This document shows positions 27,544 through 36,304 of a DNA stretch of 41,819 bases, piece after piece. Source of the DNA: Riemerella anatipestifer (GTDB lineage: Bacteria > Bacteroidota > Bacteroidia > Flavobacteriales > Weeksellaceae); contig NZ_QXHU01000008.1 in assembly GCF_009663465.1 (NCBI RefSeq), forward strand, positions 1 to 41,819, in the 5' to 3' direction. The translations under genes were made by a program, and so were the position numbers. The notes below the pieces were generated by a model that made no database searches, was not told the origin of the DNA, and saw only the letters and a program-made list of their open reading frames with translations. The first letter of the stretch is position 1, and each line of letters starts with the position of its first letter.

Positions 27544-27865
27544 TAACAAAATTTTTTAAATGCTATAAAACCCAAAATAAACTAATATACAAACATTTAA
27601 ACAAAAAAAATAATTTAATCTTTTTTCTTAAATTTGAGTAAGTATAACTCCTACTTTATTAAAAAAGTATATCCAACTAAATATAACTCTAATCAAGATA
27701 TACAGAAAACAATCTCCATTTTGTAATGTTTGACAAAATAGAAAATTTAAGTCTAGAATCTTATGGGAGAAGTTACTGACTGTATTCTGATGGAAATTTT
27801 CAACTATTCATCAATTGTTTTTAGACAATGTTTATAAGTTACAAACCTATTTGAACTATCTACAA
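27544..27865. other. Gene-free AT-rich stretch
   Basis: About 320 bases between two minus-strand genes hold no credible reading frame, tRNA or clear terminator. A plus-strand TAAATTTG (27629-27636) fits the -7 consensus but leads to no gene; with such AT-rich DNA it may be chance, or it may drive a small RNA. Confidence 0.5.
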
Positions 27866-28423
27866 TTATTTCCAAGTCCAAAAACTCCATTCTGTACCAT
27901 TATATACACAAAGTTGTTCTTTACCTGGTGTATCATCAAAAGCCATCATACCAGGAGCTGGATTTGTGATGCTCTTCTGCACATCTCTAAACTTTGGTAA
28001 CACCAACGCTTTAGTAGTACTTTCTAAAACCAATATTCCTTTAGCTGTACTAGAAGCCGCTCCCATTACAACCTGAGCTCCTGAATTCTCCACCTTACCA
28101 GTATTGGTATTAACAGGTACTGTATTGGTGTTATCTGCTAAATAACTCAAGTTTTGCCAACTATTACCAATCTTAACTTTTACAGCTTTATCACTTCTAT
28201 CCAAAACAAAAGTTCCGTTTGGTGAAAATGTATTATCTGTTAAATTAGCTTCTGACACGGCATTAACCCACGGCAATATAATACCTTTCTTTTCCAAATT
28301 ATTAAATTCTAATAATACTGAAGATTCTATAGAGCCAGTATTTAAACTTCCTTTACCTATGTTAACCTGTGCCTTCAAGCCTAAACTTGAAACAATGGCT
28401 ATTGTATATATTATATTTTTCAT
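27866..28423 (-). CDS. Secreted protein of unknown function
   Basis: A 185-aa exported protein with a signal peptide ending at LGLKAQ (residue ~19). It starts VNIGKGSLNTGSIESSVLLEFNN, the usual opening of Bacteroidota secreted proteins that name each dataset-like object, and ends ALVLPKFRDVQKSITNPAPG, MMAFDDTPGKEQLCVYNGTE and WSFW. That closing module is related to modules in the FISUMP protein at 40132-41819 and the large protein upstream. Its ATG follows the upstream stop by three bases, so it is the second gene of an operon driven from 30839-30846. No enzyme motif was found; a surface or adhesin-accessory role is inferred. Confidence 0.7.
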   Translation of the reverse strand: MKNIIYTIAIVSSLGLKAQVNIGKGSLNTGSIESSVLLEFNNLEKKGIILPWVNAVSEANLTDNTFSPNGTFVLDRSDKAVKVKIGNSWQNLSYLADNTNTVPVNTNTGKVENSGAQVVMGAASSTAKGILVLESTTKALVLPKFRDVQKSITNPAPGMMAFDDTPGKEQLCVYNGTEWSFWTWK

Positions 28424-28426
28424 GAT

Positions 28427-30787
28427 TTATCTGTTAAATGCTTCTCCTTGAGGGCACCCTTGTTTGTTCATACATTTCCAAGCTCTTATGACACTTGGAG
28501 TTGACTGTGTTTCTACATAAGATTTTAAACAATTTTCTGTAGTATCATACACCATCATTCCTATAACAGGATTGGCGATTGCTTGTATTTCAGTTGTACT
28601 CATTCTCGTAATTGTAAAACCTTTGGTATTTGCCTCTAGTGCAATATGACCTCCTTTTCTAGACATAGGCCAATTATCCGAATCTATATTCCCCGATCTT
28701 CCTAAAGCAGTTATACCTACTTTGGTATCTAGCGGACTTAATACTGATGTAGCGTTCTTTAAAGTACAAAAACATCTATCATTGATGGCTGAGTTATACG
28801 GTGCGTTATTATTTAAACCTTGTCCTATCGAAAAGGTATCTATATGAGCTATACCTTGTGTTCCAGAGGTATTATTAGTAGATGTGTTTACTATTTCTGG
28901 CACTCCCATAGCAGAACTTACTTTCGATACAATATTTGCTCCTGTGGTAGATACATTTCCTTTTGCATTGGTTATGATAGACCATTTTTTCGCAAAAAAA
29001 GGTGTTGTTATATCCGCTACGGCTAGATGGGTCATATTCACATTATCTGAGCCCTCTACTGCATCTGGACAACCATCGCCATCTGAATCTAAATCTAAAT
29101 AATTTGGTAAACCATCACCATCTATATCACAATAAGGTCTAATTGCAAAAGCAACTCCTTGTCCACCCATTCCTCCATCCATCCATTCTAATGTAACATT
29201 TAACATTGTTGCTTCAGTAGTAAATAATGCATTACCATTAGGTGTCGTATCACTTTGCATATTGGTGTTTCTATATACTAATGTATTTGTTCCCTCCCCC
29301 TCTATAACATAGCTAAGATTATTACTTTCTAAAAAAGAAAAGGGAGTTCCGTTCGTTTTAAAAGTTATAGTTTCTTTACCTAGAGAAGTTGCTTCCATAT
29401 CCAAAGGAATGATTTGGAATTTTATCCTAGGATCTGAACTTGTAAATGTTACATTAAAAGAGGCTTTTCTATTGGGTAAACTAGTGTTCATAGGAGAATA
29501 AAAACCTTCCTTAAATGTACCTCCACCCAAATTATATAGTTCTTTTATCCCTGCACCTGGCCATGTAGCTATATCACTACCATTAAAAGAAGCATTCCCT
29601 GTAAATCCTGAAATAGTTGCAGTATAAGTTACACCATTTAAAGTAGTAGAACGACTTATAGTACCAGTAGAGCTGTTTAATGTAGCACCAGACCAATCAA
29701 AAAAGATTAATTGTCCTTTATAAGCACCTGCTCCAGAGGCACTACTAGTAGGATTATTTGGTAAATTACAAAAAGTTTTTTCAAGAGAATCAAGAATACC
29801 ATCATTATCAGTATCTAAATCTATAACATCAGCAACACCATCACCATCTGTATCTACCCCTGGAACTGTAAAGGATTGGCTAGTACTAGAGCTACATACA
29901 CCTTTACTAGCAACTACAGTATAAGTTGTTTCGTAAGAAAGATTTGAAATAACTCCTCCCGCTCCTACTGTAGGACCACTCGGAGAAAAGATATAGCTAT
30001 AACTAGAATCGTAATTAGATATTGTTGCACTACCGTTATTATAGTAAGTAGCTGGCGTTACTGAAACCACAGGTGTAGGAGGAACCACACAAGACACCTT
30101 AATTGCGACATATATCACCGCAGCTCTATTAGTTGAAGCATCATTAGGTGATGTATAATTGATGGTTAGTGTCTTAGTAGGAGCAGACGATTTTTTCCAA
30201 CTAATCCATTCTGTACCTCTAGCATCCGAACCACGGTAAGTTCCTGAAGAATAAGAGGACGTTGTAATTGTAGCCCCTGCATATCCTCCTGTGATATTTC
30301 CTCCGTTAGAAACTCCATAAGTTACACTACCAAAAGTAGCACCACTGTCCATAGATAGAGAAAAGTCATCGTCCCAAAAAAGAGACGAACTAGATTTATC
30401 GGCATCTGTAATTACCAATTCGTCTATCATAACTGCATTTGCAAAATTGAAAATCACAGAGTTTAAATCATTACCGTAAGCAGAGCTTTCTATTTTAAGA
30501 ACTTGAGTAGCAATGCTAGCCCCATTGAAGTTATCTACCAACCCTCCTGTAGGTTGTCTTAATCCTGAGTTGGCGGAAAAAATATCAGGTGCATTATAGG
30601 TAGTTCCTCTTGCAACAGCCACATTAACCGCTCCTGTTATAGGGTTATTAGAAGCACTGGCTGTTGCTGTAGGCACCCCTGCTGTTTTATTTCCTAAAAC
30701 ATCCCACGTAATCCAACTTTGTGCATTAATAGAACCGAAAACCAATATTAAGAATAGGGGTAGAGTTAAATTTAAAAATCGTTTCAT
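28427..30787 (-). CDS. Large secreted surface protein with calcium-binding TSP3-like repeats
   Basis: A 786-aa exported protein. ATG 30787 gives a signal peptide ([22 protein letters not shown]); a frame extension to 30841 would lie across the promoter and is rejected. Two thrombospondin-type-3-like calcium-binding stretches are seen: [19 protein letters not shown] (about 313-331) and [19 protein letters not shown] (about 556-574). Between them is a beta-rich region ([12 protein letters not shown]...). The C-terminal end carries [20 protein letters not shown] and [11 protein letters not shown]...AWKCM, a module shared with neighbouring secreted proteins. No T9SS tail is recognisable. Adhesion or matrix function is inferred from architecture only. 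Confidence 0.8.
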   Translation of the reverse strand: MKRFLNLTLPLFLILVFGSINAQSWITWDVLGNKTAGVPTATASASNNPITGAVNVAVARGTTYNAPDIFSANSGLRQPTGGLVDNFNGASIATQVLKIESSAYGNDLNSVIFNFANAVMIDELVITDADKSSSSLFWDDDFSLSMDSGATFGSVTYGVSNGGNITGGYAGATITTSSYSSGTYRGSDARGTEWISWKKSSAPTKTLTINYTSPNDASTNRAAVIYVAIKVSCVVPPTPVVSVTPATYYNNGSATISNYDSSYSYIFSPSGPTVGAGGVISNLSYETTYTVVASKGVCSSSTSQSFTVPGVDTDGDGVADVIDLDTDNDGILDSLEKTFCNLPNNPTSSASGAGAYKGQLIFFDWSGATLNSSTGTISRSTTLNGVTYTATISGFTGNASFNGSDIATWPGAGIKELYNLGGGTFKEGFYSPMNTSLPNRKASFNVTFTSSDPRIKFQIIPLDMEATSLGKETITFKTNGTPFSFLESNNLSYVIEGEGTNTLVYRNTNMQSDTTPNGNALFTTEATMLNVTLEWMDGGMGGQGVAFAIRPYCDIDGDGLPNYLDLDSDGDGCPDAVEGSDNVNMTHLAVADITTPFFAKKWSIITNAKGNVSTTGANIVSKVSSAMGVPEIVNTSTNNTSGTQGIAHIDTFSIGQGLNNNAPYNSAINDRCFCTLKNATSVLSPLDTKVGITALGRSGNIDSDNWPMSRKGGHIALEANTKGFTITRMSTTEIQAIANPVIGMMVYDTTENCLKSYVETQSTPSVIRAWKCMNKQGCPQGEAFNR

Positions 30788-30838
30788 ATAGTATAGAATT
30801 ATCAAGCCTTGGGAGTTATCAAAAACCTTGCCATGAAT

Positions 30839-30846
30839 CAAATGTA
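30839..30846 (-). promoter_or_regulatory. -7 promoter box for surface-protein operon
   Basis: The minus strand reads TACATTTG, an exact TAnnTTTG match, 51 bases upstream of the ATG at 30787. It is back to back with the plus-strand box at 30869-30876. Confidence 0.6.
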
Positions 30847-30868
30847 TGTTTAAATTTTCAAAAAAGTT

Positions 30869-30876
30869 TATATTTG
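30869..30876 (+). promoter_or_regulatory. -7 promoter box for symporter gene
   Basis: TATATTTGC matches TAnnTTTG, 26 bases before the ATG at 30903, divergent from the surface-protein promoter 22 bases away. Confidence 0.65.
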
Positions 30877-30902
30877 CATTCTAACCTAAAAAATCATTAC
30901 AA

Positions 30903-32153
30903 ATGAAAGGACAAAATAAACTTTTTATAGCGATACTGCTAGGACTTATTATAGGAATAGGATTAGGAGGATTTGTGCATTTGCAATATCCAAATAGTGC
31001 AGAAGGCTTTTCCAAAAACATAAAATTGCTAGGGACTATTTTTATCAGACTTGTTCAGATGATTATTGCTCCGCTTGTATTCACTACTTTAGTGGTGGGT
31101 ATTGCTAAAATGAGCGATATTAAGATGATAGGCAGAGTAGGTACTAAGGCAATGCTGTGGTTTTTAACAGCTTCTTTGGTTTCTCTAATGATAGGACTTG
31201 TATTTGTAAATTGGCTAGAACCAGGTAAGGTAACCCAACTCCCAGTACAAGATGCAAGTGCGGCAGCAGAAATAGTAAATAATAGCAAAGGCTTTTCGTT
31301 AGAAGATTTTGTGAAGCACATTATTCCTAAAAGTCTATTTGAAGCTTTTGCTACTAATGAAGTATTACAAATCGTGGTATTTTCAATAATGTTTGGAGTG
31401 GCTCTATCCCAGTTGGGAGAAACTCATTCCAAGCCAATTATCAAAGCCTTTGATATTTGTGCCCACGCCATTCTTAAAATGGTAGGGTACATTATGTGGG
31501 TGGCTCCATTAGGAGTATTAGGTGCTATTGCGGCAGTTGTTGCCACTAATGGTTTTGAGATATTTATGGTTTATGCCATTTACCTCAGAGATTTCTTTTT
31601 TGCCTTAGCTATTCTGTGGTTAGTTTTGTGTATTGTAGGCTATTTAATTCTCGGCAATAGATTGTTTGATTTATTGAAAAGAATTAAAGAGCCATTACTT
31701 ATTGCATTCTCAACTACAAGCTCCGAGGCTGTTTTTCCAAAACTTGTAGAAGAGTTAGAAAAGTTTGGTGCTAATAATAGGATAGTGTCATTTATACTCC
31801 CCTTAGGGTATTCATTTAATCTTGATGGAAGTATGATGTATATGACCTTTGCATCTATCTTTATTGCTCAAATTTATGGAGTAGATATGTCTATTGGGCA
31901 ACAAATCACAATGCTTCTGGTTCTTATGCTTACTTCCAAAGGGATTGCAGGTGTACCTCGAGCAAGTTTAGTAATTATTGTAGCTACTTGTTCGATGTTT
32001 GGAATTCCACCAGAAGGCATTGCTCTTATATTACCAATAGACCATTTTTGTGATATGGGAAGAAGTATGACTAATGTACTAGGTAATGCACTAGCGACTT
32101 CTGCAGTTTCTAAATGGGAAGGACAACTAGAAGAACCTACAGAAAACATATAA
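30903..32153 (+). CDS. Dicarboxylate/amino acid:cation symporter (DAACS family)
   Basis: A 416-aa inner-membrane carrier that imports glutamate, aspartate or C4-dicarboxylates with Na+ or H+. The family signatures are present: the HP1 serine-rich loop AFSTTSSEAVFPKLVEELEKFG (about 261-282), the TM7 motif NLDGSMMYM (about 302-310), and the HP2 region GIAGVPRASLVI (about 346-357). There are around eight hydrophobic segments starting at residue 5. The length matches GltP/DctA. Whether it prefers amino acids or dicarboxylates cannot be told by eye. It has its own promoter, so it is probably not cotranscribed with mrp. Confidence 0.93.
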   Translation: MKGQNKLFIAILLGLIIGIGLGGFVHLQYPNSAEGFSKNIKLLGTIFIRLVQMIIAPLVFTTLVVGIAKMSDIKMIGRVGTKAMLWFLTASLVSLMIGLVFVNWLEPGKVTQLPVQDASAAAEIVNNSKGFSLEDFVKHIIPKSLFEAFATNEVLQIVVFSIMFGVALSQLGETHSKPIIKAFDICAHAILKMVGYIMWVAPLGVLGAIAAVVATNGFEIFMVYAIYLRDFFFALAILWLVLCIVGYLILGNRLFDLLKRIKEPLLIAFSTTSSEAVFPKLVEELEKFGANNRIVSFILPLGYSFNLDGSMMYMTFASIFIAQIYGVDMSIGQQITMLLVLMLTSKGIAGVPRASLVIIVATCSMFGIPPEGIALILPIDHFCDMGRSMTNVLGNALATSAVSKWEGQLEEPTENI

Positions 32154-32183
32154 AATAAAGCAATTTACAACAAAATAAATCCT

Positions 32184-32191
32184 TAAATTTG
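32184..32191 (+). promoter_or_regulatory. -7 promoter box for the mrp-nfu operon
   Basis: TAAATTTG matches TAnnTTTG, 19 bases before the ATG at 32211; an approximate -33 TTTA lies 17 bases upstream of it. Confidence 0.65.
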
Positions 32192-32210
32192 TATTTCTAA
32201 AAAGAAAAGA

Positions 32211-33314
32211 ATGATAAAAAAAGATAGAGTATTAGCTTTTTTGAAAGAGGTGGAGGTAGATGATTTGGTGAATAATGTCCAGGTTATGGGTAATGACGTC
32301 TATATTGATATGACGGCACATTCTCCAGCAATGCACGAGAAAAAAAAGCTAGAAGCCGCAATGAAACAAGCCTTTGCTTCTGAATTTGGTGAAGAGGTTA
32401 TTTTAAAGTTGAAAATCGTTTCTCCAGAGCCTTCGGAAGCTCAGCTTAACCAAATCAAAGGAAAGGAAATACCAGGTATTAAAAATATCGTTGCTATTGC
32501 TTCTGGAAAAGGTGGTGTGGGAAAATCTACAGTAGCCGCTAATCTTGCGATATCTTTAGTTAAAATGGGCTTTAAAGTAGGTTTACTAGATGCCGACATC
32601 TATGGTCCTTCTGTACCTACTATGTTTGATACAGAAGGACAAAAACCTATTTCTGTTGAAGAAAATGGCAGAAACCTAATGAAGCCTATTGAAAATTACG
32701 GGGTTAAAATGTTATCTATTGGTTATTTCTCTGGGGCTAATCAAGCGGTAGTGTGGAGAGGACCTATGGCTGCAAAAGCTCTTAACCAAATGCTAAGAGA
32801 TGCCGCTTGGGGTGAATTAGATTTTTTATTGATAGACCTACCTCCAGGAACAGGGGATATTCATCTTTCTATTATACAAGAAGTACCTGTAACGGGGGCT
32901 GTTATTGTAAGTACGCCACAGCATATTGCTCTCGCAGATGTTAAGAAAGGGATTGCAATGTTCCAAATGGAAAGCATCAATATTCCTGTTTTAGGCTTAA
33001 TAGAGAATATGGCTTATTTCACGCCAGAAGAGTTGCCTGATAATAAATATTATATCTTTGGCAAGCAAGGAGCACAATATATGGCGGAAGATTTGGGCAT
33101 ACCTGTACTAGGTGAAATTCCTCTTATCCAAAGTATCAGAGAAGCGGGTGATGTGGGAAGACCAGCGGCTTTGCAAGATGATTCTAAAATTGCAGATATC
33201 TATACAGAAACCACTCAGAAAATGGTGGAAAGTTTGGTAGAAAGAAATAAAAATTTGCCTCCTACAGAAGCCGTTAAAATAACCACTATGGCAGGATGTT
33301 CTCCTAAAAAATAA
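32211..33314 (+). CDS. apbC: Mrp/ApbC family P-loop ATPase (Fe-S carrier)
   Basis: A 367-aa cytosolic protein of the Mrp/NBP35 group, which holds and delivers iron-sulfur clusters. Residues ~1-90 form a MIP18/DUF59 domain (DDLVNNVQVMGNDVYIDMTAHSP). The P-loop is the deviant Walker A GKGGVGKS with Lys100 and Lys105, followed by LLDADIYGPSVP and LLIDLPPGTGDIHL. The usual CxxC cluster-binding pair is missing: where it is expected the sequence reads ENMAYFTPEELPDNKYYIFG, and the only cysteine I see is near the C-terminus (MAGCSPKK). The following gene encodes an NfuA-like scaffold, supporting a role in Fe-S assembly. Confidence 0.93.
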   Translation: MIKKDRVLAFLKEVEVDDLVNNVQVMGNDVYIDMTAHSPAMHEKKKLEAAMKQAFASEFGEEVILKLKIVSPEPSEAQLNQIKGKEIPGIKNIVAIASGKGGVGKSTVAANLAISLVKMGFKVGLLDADIYGPSVPTMFDTEGQKPISVEENGRNLMKPIENYGVKMLSIGYFSGANQAVVWRGPMAAKALNQMLRDAAWGELDFLLIDLPPGTGDIHLSIIQEVPVTGAVIVSTPQHIALADVKKGIAMFQMESINIPVLGLIENMAYFTPEELPDNKYYIFGKQGAQYMAEDLGIPVLGEIPLIQSIREAGDVGRPAALQDDSKIADIYTETTQKMVESLVERNKNLPPTEAVKITTMAGCSPKK

Positions 33315-33345
33315 TTACTACGCATTAAATAATTTAAAAATAATT

Positions 33346-33585
33346 ATGGAAAATAATAGTCTGGAAGTAAGAGTAGAAAACGCTTTAGAGAGCATTCGCC
33401 CTTTCCTTAATAAAGATGGTGGAGATATAGAGCTGGTTAAGATAGAGGATACCGTAGTCTATGTAAAGTTGCTTGGTAACTGTTCTGGTTGTCCTGTAAG
33501 TTTCTCTACAATGAAGCTAGGAGTGGAAAACACAGTTAAAGAAAAAGTTCCTGAAATTACACGAGTGGAAAATATAGCGGAATAA
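33346..33585 (+). CDS. NifU-like C-terminal domain protein (Fe-S scaffold)
   Basis: A 79-aa stand-alone NifU C-terminal (Nfu) domain that binds a 4Fe-4S cluster across a dimer. The diagnostic Cys46-x-x-Cys49 lies in LLGNCSGCPVSFSTMKLGVE; the start RPFLNKDGGDIELV is the conserved N-terminal block. It follows mrp by 31 bases and precedes the next gene by 9, so the three likely share one transcript. Smaller than E. coli NfuA because the A-type N-terminal domain is absent, as is usual in Bacteroidota. Confidence 0.93.
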   Translation: MENNSLEVRVENALESIRPFLNKDGGDIELVKIEDTVVYVKLLGNCSGCPVSFSTMKLGVENTVKEKVPEITRVENIAE

Positions 33586-33594
33586 ATTCCAATC

Positions 33595-34176
33595 ATGAGT
33601 ATAGAAAGAAGTTCATTAGAAGCTCTATCTGATAAAGAATTAGAGGAATATATAAAAGAGAGAGAGAAATTTACTCCCGAAGTGAGTGTATATGCATATG
33701 AAATCCTTAAATCTAGAGGAAGAGATTTTTCAGAAGCTGAAACTCAAAGAATAATATCATTACCTCCTTCAACAAATAAGAAAATAGAGAGTACACTACA
33801 CCCAAATTATAAAAAAGCGAGCAATGTAATTTATTTACTAGGAGTTTTAGGTTTAATAAGCAGGATATCAAATTTTAATGCAGGGTACGAAGCCTATGAT
33901 GATTTTAGTATAATTTTAATAGCTTGCGAATTAGGCATAATATTTGGCATTGGCTACTTAACAGGTAAAGGCTATAATTGGGTAAAGTATGTATTATTAG
34001 TATTAATGTTTTTTAGTTCAATCTGTATTCCTATTATAATTTTCGCCGCTATATCTGGAATACTAGGAGATATATCCAGTTTATTTGGAGTAGTTACTAG
34101 TCTTACACAAATGGGGTTACTAATTTACGCTGTTATTCTTATTTTTAGAATACCAAATCAGAAAGCAAATACTTAA
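33595..34176 (+). CDS. Membrane protein of unknown function
   Basis: A 193-aa protein with a hydrophilic N-terminal third, LEALSDKELEEYIKEREKFT followed by PEVSVYAYEILKSRGRDFS, and about four membrane segments (roughly 76-92, 104-122, 128-155 and 165-185). The N-terminal pattern of Leu-Ser-Asp-x-Glu-Leu followed by a helix ending in Arg-Gly resembles a short motif ahead of membrane domains in several flavobacterial proteins, but I cannot name the family. Starting 9 bases after the Nfu stop, it is the last gene of that operon and is followed by a terminator. Confidence 0.75.
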   Translation: MSIERSSLEALSDKELEEYIKEREKFTPEVSVYAYEILKSRGRDFSEAETQRIISLPPSTNKKIESTLHPNYKKASNVIYLLGVLGLISRISNFNAGYEAYDDFSIILIACELGIIFGIGYLTGKGYNWVKYVLLVLMFFSSICIPIIIFAAISGILGDISSLFGVVTSLTQMGLLIYAVILIFRIPNQKANT

Positions 34177-34238
34177 CGAAATTGATTTTTTATTCCTAAC
34201 ATCTCTAATTTAAATTAGATATCCAAAACATATATTTG

Positions 34239-34269
34239 TACCTCGTTCCACAATAGCGAGGTATTTTTT
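34239..34269. terminator. Terminator after Mrp-Nfu operon
   Basis: A 7-bp stem, TACCTCG (34239-34245) with CGAGGTA (34257-34263), is followed by six T residues. The convergent XrtF-partner gene ends inside it (34268). Confidence 0.8.
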
Positions 34270-34708
34270 ATACCATATCTTTATTTTTTATATCCATATA
34301 ATAAAACATTGGAATGATGAGCAATAAAATCATCGGTTGAATGACAAACCTACGAACATAAAAAGCTAAAAGTAATCCCGAGTTAAATTCCGTATAAACT
34401 AGATAGAGATAAATAGGGAAAGTAATCAAAAAGACTAATGACATCAAAACACAAGCTAACATTGTCTTTGTTTTATCTTTAAAAAGAAAATAAACAATAA
34501 TTAGCGAAAAAAATAAATTAAGTATGAGTCTGAAAAGATGCCCCAAAACAAGTTTTTCCCATTGAAAAACTGGGAATACTTTAGACCCATCTGTAGTTTT
34601 AAAATAGGTTAAAAAAGGGTCGTAAAATAGAGTTTCTTCTAAAAAGCGAACACCTATTAAGCCAATAATACCGAGTATAACAAATGCAAGATTACCTTTG
34701 AACTTCAT
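34268..34708 (-). CDS. Exosortase F system-associated protein
   Basis: A 146-aa membrane protein with about four hydrophobic segments and the family pattern FLEETLFYDPFLTYFK (about 23-38), then VRRFVIQPMILLLIIPMFYY near the C-terminus. It matches from memory the small partner protein always encoded next to exosortase XrtF in Flavobacteriia. Its ATG lies 17 bases inside the end of xrtF, so the two are translationally coupled. Its role is unknown; it may hold the substrate or the transpeptidase in the inner membrane. Confidence 0.85.
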   Translation of the reverse strand: MKFKGNLAFVILGIIGLIGVRFLEETLFYDPFLTYFKTTDGSKVFPVFQWEKLVLGHLFRLILNLFFSLIIVYFLFKDKTKTMLACVLMSLVFLITFPIYLYLVYTEFNSGLLLAFYVRRFVIQPMILLLIIPMFYYMDIKNKDMV

Positions 34709-35219
34709 CTTTCAGTACAAAAAATTTAATCCAAATAATCCATAATAAAACCACACTTCCGTAAATAATCGCAGGAAATATATAATCATGGGCAGCTTTA
34801 CCATAAGATGGAGATTCTAGCAACACTATATTTATCCCAACAATTCTAAGTATATTAACGATATATAAAAATATAACCCCTACAAAAGCAAAAATAAAAG
34901 TCTTTAGACCTCTATAAAAAGCAAAAATAAATGCTACAAAAAGTATCATTATAGATATAGCATTGCATCCTTCTACCATTCTAGATACATACTTCCCGCT
35001 TACATAGTACCATAAAGTATTGTACTCTGGCTGAGGAATAGATTGTGAAGGATAACCTATGTTATTCTGTATCAAAGTACATTGGTTAGCTACATGTATT
35101 GAAAAACCATCTAACCCTATTTGAGTATTTAAGTAAAATTGATAGATACCTAGCAGAGCCAAGTAAACTAGCAAAAATCTTAATAAGATTTTTAGTGTGG
35201 GTTTTAAATCTTCAAACAT
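34692..35219 (-). CDS. xrtF: Exosortase family protein XrtF
   Basis: A 175-aa inner-membrane transpeptidase-like protein. The exosortase catalytic residues are visible: Cys85 in EGCNAISIM, Arg125 in NILRIVGIN and His144 in AAHDYIFP, each at the edge of a hydrophobic segment. Exosortases cleave a C-terminal sorting tag of exported proteins and attach the product to a carrier. ATG 35219 is chosen because an upstream TTG at 35228 overlaps the -7 box TACCTTTG (35226-35233). The partner gene overlaps its end. No protein with a recognisable exosortase tag is encoded in this window, so the substrate is unknown. Confidence 0.9.
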   Translation of the reverse strand: MFEDLKPTLKILLRFLLVYLALLGIYQFYLNTQIGLDGFSIHVANQCTLIQNNIGYPSQSIPQPEYNTLWYYVSGKYVSRMVEGCNAISIMILFVAFIFAFYRGLKTFIFAFVGVIFLYIVNILRIVGINIVLLESPSYGKAAHDYIFPAIIYGSVVLLWIIWIKFFVLKDEVQR

Positions 35220-35225
35220 AGGGGG

Positions 35226-35233
35226 CAAAGGTA
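35226..35233 (-). promoter_or_regulatory. -7 promoter box of xrtF, apparently leaderless
   Basis: The minus strand reads TACCTTTG then CCCCCT and ATG. The box ends six bases before the start codon, so the transcript should begin at or next to the ATG. Confidence 0.65.
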
Positions 35234-35256
35234 ACGAAATAACTTATTATTAAAGA

Positions 35257-35282
35257 AAAACCTCTAAAACTTTAGAGGTTTT
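35257..35282 (-). terminator. Terminator of deoxyhypusine synthase-like gene
   Basis: A 12-bp perfect stem (35257-35268 with 35271-35282) with a T run on the minus strand, 24 bases after the stop at 35306. It insulates xrtF from the upstream gene. Confidence 0.85.
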
Positions 35283-35305
35283 GTATACTGTTGTCGTAAT
35301 TTTTC

Positions 35306-36280
35306 CTACGAATTTTCTAACACATATTGGAACATCAGAGGTGCACAAATCGTAGCATCGCTTTCTACAATAAATTTAGGCGTATCTATATCCAGTTTAC
35401 CCCAAGTGATTTTTTCATTTGGCACTGCCCCAGAATACGAACCGTAAGAAGTGGTTGAATCTGATATTTGGCAGAAATAAGACCAAAACGGAATATCATG
35501 CATTTCCATATCCTGATAAAGCATTGGCACTACACAGATAGGAAAATCTCCTGCAATACCACCTCCAATTTGGAAGAAACCAACTCCCTTACCACCACAA
35601 TTTTTAGTGTACCAATCGGCTAGGTAAGTCATATATTCTATCCCTGATTTCATCGTAGAAGGTTTTAATTCTCCTTTAATACAGTAGCTAGCGAAGATAT
35701 TTCCCATTGTAGAATCTTCCCAACCTGGTACAACGATAGGTAAATTTTTCTCAGCAGCTGCTAACATCCACGAGTTTTCTTTAGGGATTTCATAATACTG
35801 CTCAAGTACGCCAGATAGTAGCATTTTGTACATATATTCGTGAGGAAAATATCTTTCGCCTTTCGCTTCTGCATCTTTCCATATTTCCACGATATGCTTT
35901 TGAAGTCTTCTAAAAGCCTCCTCTTCTGGAATACAAGTATCCGTTACACGGTTAAGACCTCTCTCTAATAAATCCCACTCTTGTTGAGGCGTTAAATCTC
36001 TATAATTAGGCACTCTTTCGTAATGAGAATGAGCTACTAGGTTCATTAAATCCTCCTCTAAATTGGCACCTGTACAAGAAATGATTTGAACTTTATCTTG
36101 TCTTATCATCTCTGCTAGAATCTTACCCATCTCTGCAGTAGACATTGCTCCCGCTAAGGTAATCATCATTTTACCACCATCTTTTAGGTGGGCTACATAG
36201 CCTTTAGAAGCATCTACTAATGCAGCCGCATTAAAGTGTAAATAGTATTTTTCTATAAATTCAGTAATTGGTTTACTCAT
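35306..36280 (-). CDS. Deoxyhypusine synthase-like protein
   Basis: A 324-aa cytosolic NAD-dependent aminobutyl-transferase-like protein. The DHS marks are present: ITLAGAMSTAEMGKILAEMI (about 40-59), IISCTGANLEEDL (about 66-78), KGVGFFQIGGGIAGDF (about 232-247) and the region of the enzyme-intermediate lysine, TWGKLDID, with Lys295. Bacteria have no eIF5A of the eukaryotic kind, so this enzyme is not expected to make hypusine. Some bacterial members act as homospermidine synthases, which would fit polyamine metabolism, but the substrate cannot be read from the sequence. It has a good -7 box and its own terminator. Confidence 0.87.
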   Translation of the reverse strand: MSKPITEFIEKYYLHFNAAALVDASKGYVAHLKDGGKMMITLAGAMSTAEMGKILAEMIRQDKVQIISCTGANLEEDLMNLVAHSHYERVPNYRDLTPQQEWDLLERGLNRVTDTCIPEEEAFRRLQKHIVEIWKDAEAKGERYFPHEYMYKMLLSGVLEQYYEIPKENSWMLAAAEKNLPIVVPGWEDSTMGNIFASYCIKGELKPSTMKSGIEYMTYLADWYTKNCGGKGVGFFQIGGGIAGDFPICVVPMLYQDMEMHDIPFWSYFCQISDSTTSYGSYSGAVPNEKITWGKLDIDTPKFIVESDATICAPLMFQYVLENS

Positions 36281-36296
36281 AATTTTTTATTTATCG

Positions 36297-36304
36297 CAAA
36301 TATA
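36297..36304 (-). promoter_or_regulatory. -7 promoter box of deoxyhypusine synthase-like gene
   Basis: The minus strand reads TATATTTGC, matching TAnnTTTG, 16 bases before the ATG at 36280. The 36305-36463 stretch upstream holds no gene. Confidence 0.6.

Noticed and set aside
27629-27636. Plus-strand promoter in the gap before 27866
   Set aside because: It matches TAnnTTTG but has no -33 box and no gene or hairpin downstream on that strand; recorded only as a possibility.
28820-29102. Plus-strand frames inside the large surface-protein gene
   Set aside because: They overlap well-supported calcium-binding repeats coded on the minus strand and show no domain.
35220-35228. TTG start for xrtF
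   Set aside because: The TTG is the last part of the TACCTTTG promoter box; ATG 35219 follows at once.
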